Assembly: GCA_017640785.1 (NCBI GenBank)
Contig: JAEPPZ010000009.1
Location: 124,001 to 188,000, forward strand
Length of the DNA stretch: 64,000 nucleotides
DNA from: Balneola sp.
GTDB lineage: Bacteria; Bacteroidota; Rhodothermia; Balneolales; Balneolaceae
Reading direction: 5' to 3'
Every line of letters starts with the position of its first letter. Position 1 is the first letter of the stretch. The notes under the pieces were generated by a model. That model saw only the letters and a list, made by a program, of their open reading frames with translations, did no database searches and was not told the origin of the DNA. Positions 25,585 to 32,264 of this stretch are shown in pieces. The translations under genes and the position numbers were made by a program.

Positions 25585-26057
25585 TTTTTTGAGATAGTTT
25601 ATTTTGATGACATTATAGAGAATAAAGAGATAAAATTTAAAGCGTCAGAAAAAGAATCTTAGGATTTGGCATTCCCGAATTATCTTAAAGCCCCATCTGA
25701 CGGATTACTCGTCTGATGGAGCTTTAGTCGTGTTTTAAATCAAGCCTTTTTCTGACCCCATCTGTCTTCCCCTTGGATAAGGAGAAGGACGTTTTGAATA
25801 GATCACAATAGTATTAAAAACCCAGACGTCATCCTGTCCGCCAGCTGGCGGATCAGGATCTTTGTGAAGGCTGGTAGTTCGATCAAATCTCCCGGCTCCG
25901 ATTTCTAACTCACCTACACAAGCGCAGGGCTGAAGCCCTTGCTAGCTTATGAACGAGGTTTTATTCTATACTCAATTATTAACGTCATCCTGAAGATACT
26001 ACCGAAGGATCTGCACGATTAAAGAACTAGCTCTAAGGTTTATTTCTTGTCTGCACG

Positions 26058-26196
26058 CCGGGCGTGAACGCCCTACTAGCTTAAGTTTTGGTGTATGATT
26101 TTAAACCAGCAGATTCTTCAGGACCGGCGCGGGTTGTATCCTGAAACAGGATGTTTTAAATAGAAGACAATTGTTTTAAAAGCCCAGACGTCATCC
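26058..26196 (+). repeat. 139-bp direct repeat, copy 1
   Basis: Runs from ccgggcgtgaacgcc to cagacgtcatcc and matches 26486-26624 base for base apart from about three substitutions, with identical length and 428 bp between starts. It contains the hairpins ggcgtgaacgcc and atcctgaaacaggat. Confidence 0.85.
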
Positions 26197-26341
26197 AGTC
26201 CGCCAGCTGGCGGATCAGGATCTTTGTGGGGTCTGGTAGTTTAATCAGGTCTCCCTGCTCCGATTTCTAACCCACCTCCGACCCCTCCCTAAGATTAGGG
26301 AGGGGAGCTCCTTAAGAACATCTCAGTAGTGATAAAATCCG

Positions 26342-26431
26342 GTCATTCCTGCGGAGCCAGGAATCTGGATCGTTCTCACAGGCATGCTCCTCTAAACCAA
26401 TCCGGATCTCGGGCATACGCCGCGAGATGAC
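26342..26431 (+). repeat. 90-bp GTCAT...ATGAC element, copy 1
   Basis: Bounded by gtcat and atgac. Contains the first hairpin region (imperfect here: cctgcggagccagg), the direct repeat aatctggatc / aatccggatc, and the hairpin tctcg-ggcatacgccg-cgaga. Length exactly 90 bp. Confidence 0.85.
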
Positions 26432-26485
26432 CATAATTGAATCTTACCAAGATCGAATGCCAACAAAGCAGATTGAACATACCCA

Positions 26486-26624
26486 CCGGGCGTGAACGCC
26501 CTACTAGCTTAAGTTTTGGTGTATGATTTTAAACCAGCAGGTCCTTCAGGGCCGGCGCGGGTTGTATCCTGAAACAGGATGTTTTAAATAGAAGACAATT
26601 GTTTTAAAAGCCCAGACGTCATCC
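26486..26624 (+). repeat. 139-bp direct repeat, copy 2
   Basis: Partner of 26058-26196. The flanking 'gtcatcctgaac' block continues after it, so this is part of a larger duplicated arrangement. Confidence 0.85.
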
Positions 26625-26764
26625 TGAACTCGTTTCAGGATCTTTGTGAAGGCTGGTAGTTCGATCAAATCTCCCGGCTCTGTTTCTAACCCACCTACAC
26701 AAACGCAGGGCTGAAGCCCATGCTAGCTTATGAACGAGGCTTTATTCTATTCTCTATATTTAAC

Positions 26765-26854
26765 GTCATTCCTGCGGAGGCAGGAATCTGGATCGTTATG
26801 AATGGCATATTCCTCTAAAACAATCCGGATCTCGGGCATACGCCGCGAGATGAC
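26765..26854 (+). repeat. 90-bp GTCAT...ATGAC element, copy 2
   Basis: Same boundaries, hairpins (cctgc-ggag-gcagg) and length as copy 1; same orientation. Confidence 0.85.
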
Positions 26855-27223
26855 TCTTTTGAAATGAATTAACCCAATACCCAAAGTCCAGTTACGAACG
26901 TCACATGAGTGACAATGGACATTGGATGTTCAGTATTGGGTGTTGAGTTAGTGCCTATCTGTCTGAAATCGCTGCGGATTAAAATCCCGGCTGGTTTACT
27001 TGAGTAGATCTATATCACCACCAACAGCAGTATTAAGTTTGCCAGAGAGGACTTCAGTCCGACACTTTTCACTTCTAACTTTTCACCTCTCACTTTTCAC
27101 TTTTAACTCCCTCCCCCCTCTAACATCTTTATGTGACTACACCCAACACACTGTAAAACAGATACATGCCGTTAACAAGGCAGCAGCGGCAGCTGCATTA
27201 ACCATTAACGAACAGGAGACATC

Positions 27224-27607
27224 ATGTCTGTAAAGTATAAAATCATAGAACGAGGAGAGCCGGGAGTGGTCGGCGGTGGAACCAAGAAGTTTTACGCTTC
27301 ATTAATTAGTTCAGGAAGTCTGGGAATAGAAGCCCTGACCGACAGGATCCAGCAAATGAGTACGGTAACCGGTGCGGATATACGCGCGGTATTGTATGCT
27401 ATTGCTGATATCGTACCTCAGTTGTTGAGCGAAGGACAGATCGTGACGATCGGCGATCTGGGTAACTTCCGCTTAAGCGTATCCAGTGAGGGTAGCGATA
27501 CCGAAGAAGAAGTAACGAAAGCGAACATCCGTAAGTCGCGCATTCTGTTCCGACCGGGTTCTAAGTTCGCAAACATGCTCAGTAACCTGGAGTACGAAAA
27601 ATCATGA
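27224..27607 (+). CDS. HU-like DNA-binding protein (HU-HIG/TIGR01201 type)
   Basis: Role: nucleoid-associated DNA bending. Seen in 127 aa: an N-terminal extension typical of Bacteroidota HU relatives (VKYKIIERGEPGVVGGGTKK, then YASLISSGSLGIEALTDRI), followed by the HU core with VTGADIRAVLYAIADIVPQL, EGQIVTIGDLGNFRLSVSSE and a short arm ending in KSRILFRPGSKFANML. Start is supported by an aggagacatc site before the ATG; the next gene-free 25 bp lead into a terminator. It is a single-gene unit. Family call is firm; its specific nucleoid role is unknown. Confidence 0.88.
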   Translation: MSVKYKIIERGEPGVVGGGTKKFYASLISSGSLGIEALTDRIQQMSTVTGADIRAVLYAIADIVPQLLSEGQIVTIGDLGNFRLSVSSEGSDTEEEVTKANIRKSRILFRPGSKFANMLSNLEYEKS

Positions 27608-27631
27608 TAACCCATAAAAAAGAACACTAAC

Positions 27632-27664
27632 AGGCATGGCTGCCCCAGTAGTCATGCCTTTTTT
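27632..27664 (+). terminator. Terminator after the HU-like gene
   Basis: Stem aggcatg / catgcct with a 12-base loop and a run of six T. Confidence 0.85.
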
Positions 27665-28045
27665 GTTGCGCAACAATCTCTTAATTGATGCGCATCTCTT
27701 TCCTCATTCATACGCAACGACTCGTTAATTCATAAGCATCAGCAAAGTAAGGAGTAACTATAGGCTGAAATATTGCGCTGATTTCCTTTTTGGTCATCCT
27801 GATCCCGAAGTTTCGGGACGAAGGATCTGCACAACTAAAGAACTAGCACAGAATCAATGTAGGGTTACCTTCCATTGATCTGGTCATTCCTGCGAAGGCA
27901 GGAATCTGGATCGTTATGAATGGCATATTCCTTTATACCAATCCGGATCTCGGGCATACGCCGCGAGATGACCTACTAACTCCATTCACGATCCCGAGAA
28001 TTCGGGAGAAGTGATCTCCCAAAAATGAGCGGATATCGCTAAATG
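27665..28045. repeat. Intergenic repeats before the second restriction operon
   Basis: No gene. Holds a 'gtcatcctgatcccgaagtttcggg' block (about 27794) and one 90-bp element (27883-27972). The stretch 27665-27780 shows nothing recognisable. Confidence 0.6.
27883..27972 (+). repeat. 90-bp GTCAT...ATGAC element, copy 3
   Basis: Begins gtcattcctgcgaaggcagg and ends cgcgagatgac; 90 bp, same orientation as the other copies. Confidence 0.85.
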
Positions 28046-28048
28046 AGA

Positions 28049-28291
28049 TTACTTCAGTCTCACTTTATCAGTTTCAATATATTCGAATAAATGGCTGTAC
28101 TGTTTTCCTGCTTTTGTATTTGTATGTGTTCGCAACCGGATTTGCTCCGGTAGTGCTATGTCCCCAGACTTTTGATGGTATAATCCACGCTCGCCAATCT
28201 CTTTGCTGATTTCATGGATAGTTGCAGTCCTGTTCTCTTTACTTAGTAGAACTACAGCAATTGCTTCATGAAGTGTGAGTATATTATTCAT
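28049..28291 (-). CDS. Small winged-helix (HARE-HTH-like) protein in the second restriction operon
   Basis: Seen: 80 aa with LTLHEAIAVVLLSKENRTAT, IHEISKEIGERGLYHQKSGD and EQIRLRTHTN...YSHLFEYIETDKVRL. The order 'HEAI..VL', 'IHEISKEI..RGLY', 'RLRTH......F.....VRL' resembles the HARE-HTH winged helix found in restriction proteins and chromatin factors. Its start overlaps the end of hsdM by 8 bp, so it is translated with it as the last gene. Possible roles: DNA-contact accessory, or a regulator of the operon. Function inferred from fold and place. Confidence 0.6.
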   Translation of the reverse strand: MNNILTLHEAIAVVLLSKENRTATIHEISKEIGERGLYHQKSGDIALPEQIRLRTHTNTKAGKQYSHLFEYIETDKVRLK

Positions 28292-29936
28292 TGGACCTCG
28301 GTAACAAATCTAAACCCAGCTCTTTCAAAAAGCTATTATGCTTCTCAGTAGCTGAATTTATTTTTTTCTCAATATCCACAAGCTTTTCATTTACTTCTTT
28401 TAAGTCAATAATTGGATCTGCTTTCTGAGTACTTACATAACGAGAAATGTTTAGATTGAAACCGTTCTTCTCGATTTCTTCCATCGAAACTCTTTTGGCG
28501 TACCGTTCAATTTTTTCAGGACGCTCAATGTAGGTATCGATTATTCTCTTGATATCCTTTTCTCTGAGTTCGTTTTGACGCTTACCTTTTTTGAAGTTTT
28601 CGTCAGAACTAGCATTGATAAATAATACATCGTCTTCTTTCTTACACTTTTTAAGCACAAGAATACAAACAGGAATACCTGTGGAATAGAACAGATTGGA
28701 AGGAAGTCCGATCACCGTATCAATATGATTGTCTTTGAGGAGTTTGGTTCTGATTCTCTCTTCTGCTCCGCCACGGAATAGCACACCATGAGGAAGAATG
28801 ATTGCCATAGTTCCTTCCTGACTCAGAAAATGAAATCCATGTAACAAGAAAGAGAAGTCGGCAGCGGATTTGGGCGCTAAACCATAACTTTTGAACCGGA
28901 AATCTTCCGCCATTGTATCGTTTGGTACCCAACGTAAACTAAATGGAGGATTGGCAACTACCGCATCAAATTCTGTTTTTTTGGATGGGTTCATTTCATT
29001 TAAAATGTCCCACTGGTTTTTTAGAGTATCCCCGTGAAAGATTTCGAACTCTGTATCTTTCATCCCATGCAGGAGCATGTTCATGCGTGCAAGGTTATAA
29101 GTAGTTACGTTATTCTCCTGACCATAAATTTTACCTACAGTACCGTTATTATCATTGATTCGCTTCCTCACATTCAGTAATAACGAACCCGAACCACAAG
29201 CGAAATCCAATACCTTATCAAGCTTCTTTTTCTTTCCGGTTTTGGGGTCCTGACTGTCTAACGTAACAATCTCAGAAAGAACAGTAGAGATTTCCTGAGG
29301 GGTATAAAATTCACCGGCTTTTTTACCAGAACCAGCCGCAAACTGACCAATCAGGTATTCGTAGGCATCGCCTAGGGTATCGGTATCTGTTGAGAACTCA
29401 GCAATTCCTTCTGCAATTTTCTGGATGATGGTGCAAAGCTTATTATTCCGGTCTTTGGGAGTCTTACCCAATTTTTCGGAACTCAGGTTGATCTCAGAGA
29501 ACAAGCCTTTAAAGGTACTTTCAAAAGACTCGTTCTCAATGTAGCGGAATCCCTCTTCTAACGTGACCAATAATTCACCGTTCTGGGTTCTAGCCATTTC
29601 GGCAATATTACTCCACAGGTGTTCCGGTTTAATTACATAATGCACCTTTCTTCGCATTTGTTTTTCAAATTCGGATACAAACTCTTCATTCTCAGCATAC
29701 CAAATCTGTAATGGCGAATGTGCTTTGAGTTTATTCATTACATCCGCTGGGGTATTATCCGGATAGTCAGAACCCAATTCCTTCTTTGCTGATTCTTCGT
29801 AATTATTCGAAAGGTATTTCAAAAACAAAAAGGATAGCATGTAATCTCGGAAGTCATCTGCATTCATGGCTCCGCGTAATTGATCAGCGATATCCCAAAG
29901 TGTTTTACCTAATGCTTGTTGGTCTTTTTTTGTCAT
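28284..29936 (-). CDS. hsdM: Type I restriction-modification methyltransferase subunit M (second system)
   Basis: Role: N6-adenine methyltransferase of a second type I complex. Seen in 550 aa, the usual length: HsdM_N (RDYMLSFLFLKYLSNNYEES), AGEFYTPQEISTVLSEIVTL, SAM motif I VLDFACGSGSLLLNV, catalytic VVANPPFSLRW, IILPHGVLFRGGAEERIR and GIPVCILVLKKCKK, then a short C-terminal coiled region (VDIEKKINSATEKHNSFLKE). The start overlaps the upstream ATPase gene by 4 bp. It differs clearly from the 922-residue HsdM at 16.6 kb, so the two systems are not a recent duplication. Confidence 0.95.
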   Translation of the reverse strand: MTKKDQQALGKTLWDIADQLRGAMNADDFRDYMLSFLFLKYLSNNYEESAKKELGSDYPDNTPADVMNKLKAHSPLQIWYAENEEFVSEFEKQMRRKVHYVIKPEHLWSNIAEMARTQNGELLVTLEEGFRYIENESFESTFKGLFSEINLSSEKLGKTPKDRNNKLCTIIQKIAEGIAEFSTDTDTLGDAYEYLIGQFAAGSGKKAGEFYTPQEISTVLSEIVTLDSQDPKTGKKKKLDKVLDFACGSGSLLLNVRKRINDNNGTVGKIYGQENNVTTYNLARMNMLLHGMKDTEFEIFHGDTLKNQWDILNEMNPSKKTEFDAVVANPPFSLRWVPNDTMAEDFRFKSYGLAPKSAADFSFLLHGFHFLSQEGTMAIILPHGVLFRGGAEERIRTKLLKDNHIDTVIGLPSNLFYSTGIPVCILVLKKCKKEDDVLFINASSDENFKKGKRQNELREKDIKRIIDTYIERPEKIERYAKRVSMEEIEKNGFNLNISRYVSTQKADPIIDLKEVNEKLVDIEKKINSATEKHNSFLKELGLDLLPRSNE

Positions 29937-31015
29937 AGAATTTTTTGTCCAGGTTTAAACAATTTCTCAATAGCTTCCATTACGTCTATAATTACATTTT
30001 TGTCATTGTCATTTAAAAATGACGCCTTTTGATTATAAAATTCATGAGTTCGAGCATTGATGATATCTGTTTTCTCTGTGACTTCAGATATTCCCATTTT
30101 ATCTAACGCATAACTAAATTTCGGTTTGCCGAGAAAAGAACTTAGCGTTTCAAGTAACTGTCTGATCAAAGCAAAATGGGAATAATCCAGATTATCGTTT
30201 TGAATTGCATCATTAAGCATATCCACCAGTAACAAATGGTAAAAGAAGCTTCCCTTTTTAGCAGATTTTAGAGTGTGATCATCATCACTTTTTTGAAGGA
30301 TTCTAACAACGTATTTATTTTTTTCTTCACCCTTTTGATTTTTCGCTTTGAAGTATGAACTATTATCTGCATTTCTAAGCCAACTTGATAAAGTTGAGAA
30401 CAATCCCGCGTGATGTGTTGTAAGAACAATTTTTGTGCTGTCAATTTTATCCTTGAAAAGATCCAATATTAAACGTGCAGTATTAAAGACATTATTATCA
30501 TCTAGGCTAGAAACAGGATCATCAATAAAGATGTAATCCTTTTGATTGTCAACTAATTCACTAACCTCAAAAAGAGTTAAGAACCAGCACCAAATAAACA
30601 TACGCTCTTCACCTCTCGAAATTTTTACGTTTGTTTCTTCATCTTCTGGATAAAAAAAAGAAACTGATTTCCATCCTTTTTGAGGATCATCGTCCTGAAT
30701 CAGATTAAATCTAAAATCAAATTTGGTAGAATAGTACTTTAGTTTATTTTGAATATCTAATTCAGTACCCATGTACTGGTGGAAATCGTTTAAAGAACTA
30801 GGTTTTATAATAAGCTCCATTGCCTCATTGTCCCATGTAAAAAGGTCTTCACTGTAGGCGTTAAAATACACCCCACTATGGGATCCATCTTTTCTCTTTA
30901 ATGAATCTTTGAGATTAACCGATAGACGTGTTTTTCCTGTACCATTAAAGGCATAAACTAAATATACATTCTCTGATGCTTGAATTATTTTATCTGTTAC
31001 TTCTTGTAATGTCAC
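29933..31015 (-). CDS. AAA/ABC-type ATPase with PrrC/RloC-like anticodon-nuclease signature
   Basis: Seen in 360 aa: Walker A VYAFNGTGKTRLSVN near residues 20-30, an ABC-signature-like ISRGEERMFIWCWFL, and Walker B DYIFIDDPVSSLDDNN followed by IVLTTHHAGLF (His switch). The C-terminal part has Arg285 and Glu289 in FALIRQLLETLSSFLG and His324 in NARTHEFYN. Known: PrrC, encoded within type I restriction loci, uses an Arg-x3-Glu...His triad (R320, E324, H356 as I recall) to cleave tRNA in the anticodon loop when the restriction enzyme is disabled by phage. Spacing here is 4 and 35, against 4 and 32. The gene lies between hsdS (7-bp gap) and hsdM (4-bp overlap), matching a restriction-linked guard. 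Length is near PrrC (396 aa) and far below RloC. Anticodon-nuclease activity is inferred. Confidence 0.65.
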   Translation of the reverse strand: MTLQEVTDKIIQASENVYLVYAFNGTGKTRLSVNLKDSLKRKDGSHSGVYFNAYSEDLFTWDNEAMELIIKPSSLNDFHQYMGTELDIQNKLKYYSTKFDFRFNLIQDDDPQKGWKSVSFFYPEDEETNVKISRGEERMFIWCWFLTLFEVSELVDNQKDYIFIDDPVSSLDDNNVFNTARLILDLFKDKIDSTKIVLTTHHAGLFSTLSSWLRNADNSSYFKAKNQKGEEKNKYVVRILQKSDDDHTLKSAKKGSFFYHLLLVDMLNDAIQNDNLDYSHFALIRQLLETLSSFLGKPKFSYALDKMGISEVTEKTDIINARTHEFYNQKASFLNDNDKNVIIDVMEAIEKLFKPGQKIL

Positions 31016-31022
31016 AGTTAAT

Positions 31023-32264
31023 CTATTTTAAATTTGGAAATAGCCCCTGCATTAATCCTTTTTTATGGTGACGCAATTCATCAATTTTTTCAACTTGTTC
31101 ATTGATTATGGCATCAATAGTTGCAACACAGTTTGATATTTTTATCTGTTCATCTTCACTTTTTGGAAATTTGATTGAAATATTCTTCAAGTCAGTATTG
31201 TATAATCTCTTTATTACACCACCATCTGAAGTTTGCCACTTTATATTAGAATAGCAGTAGTACAAAAAATCGTTTTTTACTTCCGAATGATCATGTTCCA
31301 GCCAAACAATATTTGAATCTTGAAAATATGCTGGCTCACCATTGTAGATAACGAGTCTTCCAATCGTGCCGGATGCAGAAATTAAAATATCGCCCTTATC
31401 AGGAAAGTTGTAGTTCTCTTTGTAATCATTATATAAGTCGTCAGGGATATAAGCGTCAGCCTCTTTTCCGAAAGTTCCAATCTTATAAAAAGGAATACCT
31501 CCTTCAGGATTGGGGGTAGTCTGATTTTTGAAAATGCGTTTACACATTTTCGGGTCACCAACCTCACCAAGCTTTTTCTCCACCCACTCCCCATCTTTCT
31601 CAAACTCTGGAAAGCGAACTTTTGGAACCGTCTCACCTTCTTGTGGAAATAAGTTTTGCAGTAGCCCTTTTTTGTGGTCTTTAAGGGCTTCCAGCTTTTT
31701 GTTGTGGGCGACGATTAACTTATCTAAGGAGGAAAGGCAATCGGCGATTTTTTGTTGTTGGGATTCATTATCTACAATTGGTATTTGGCAAGTAATGATT
31801 TGTTTTGGATAAATATGCTTAACAGTTGTACCCGAAACTAATTTTATTATCTCCCTTTTGGAATGATTAAGTAAATAACTTAGGAAAATTGAATTAACTC
31901 TTAACTTTGGTCGAAGAATGTTCATGTCCCCTCCAAGTAGTACATCATCAAGAGTAATTGCAGAGGCTTTTGCCAAACCATCTGGTGTTACATCCGAGCT
32001 CGGCATCAAAATATCTCCAGATTCACTCCTAAAACCATCTTTTTTATCTGTTCTTGAGTAAATATCTAAAATGATTTCACTATACTTCGTAAACAACTCA
32101 CCATAATGAATACATAATTCAGTACCATCTTCATTAATATCAGATTTAGAAAATGTACTCCCCCTATACACGTCACAAATTTTTGACACCCTAGTAATTG
32201 CCCAATGCCCAGTAGGTTCATCAAATCTTAACTCGGGTATCACCAGCTTCAATTCTTTATTCAT
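31023..32264 (-). CDS. hsdS: Type I restriction-modification specificity subunit S (second system)
   Basis: Role: site recognition for the second type I complex. Seen in 413 aa: two target-recognition domains, the first after LRFDEPTGHWAITRVSKICD, the second after FPEFEKDGEWVEKKLGEVGD, each followed by the conserved helical spacer with 'Q.KI..C...LD' (SQQQKIADCLSSLDKLIVAH; EQIKISNCVATIDAIINEQV) and 'LRHHKKGLMQGLFP'. It starts 8 bp inside the end of hsdR. The recognition domains are unlike those of the hsdS at 15.4 kb, so specificity should differ. Confidence 0.93.
   Translation of the reverse strand: MNKELKLVIPELRFDEPTGHWAITRVSKICDVYRGSTFSKSDINEDGTELCIHYGELFTKYSEIILDIYSRTDKKDGFRSESGDILMPSSDVTPDGLAKASAITLDDVLLGGDMNILRPKLRVNSIFLSYLLNHSKREIIKLVSGTTVKHIYPKQIITCQIPIVDNESQQQKIADCLSSLDKLIVAHNKKLEALKDHKKGLLQNLFPQEGETVPKVRFPEFEKDGEWVEKKLGEVGDPKMCKRIFKNQTTPNPEGGIPFYKIGTFGKEADAYIPDDLYNDYKENYNFPDKGDILISASGTIGRLVIYNGEPAYFQDSNIVWLEHDHSEVKNDFLYYCYSNIKWQTSDGGVIKRLYNTDLKNISIKFPKSEDEQIKISNCVATIDAIINEQVEKIDELRHHKKGLMQGLFPNLK

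Larger units (their letters stand above)
25740..26990. repeat. Intergenic mosaic of dispersed repeats (1.2 kb)
   Basis: No supported gene. Blocks seen: the 'cttccccttggataag' block (about 25765); two 'gtcatcc(t/a)g' elements with an inserted palindrome tccgccagctggcgga (about 25828 and 26187) and one without it (about 26614); 'gcagggctgaagccc' blocks (about 25924 and 26705); two copies of a 139-bp repeat; two 90-bp elements; and a 'gacaatggacattggatgtt' block (about 26910). The same order of blocks partly repeats, as if tracts had been duplicated. Confidence 0.75.

Noticed and set aside
27000-27233. 77-residue plus-strand frame before the HU-like gene
   Set aside because: Low-complexity Ser/Leu/Phe reading of repeat-derived DNA, no start context, overlaps the real HU-like start.
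27224-27607. Integration host factor subunit
   Set aside because: The N-terminal extension and sequence order fit the HU-like TIGR01201 type rather than IHF.
26000-28000. Possible CRISPR array in the repeat tract
   Set aside because: Repeats are 60-140 bp, from several families, irregularly spaced, without uniform spacers or cas genes.
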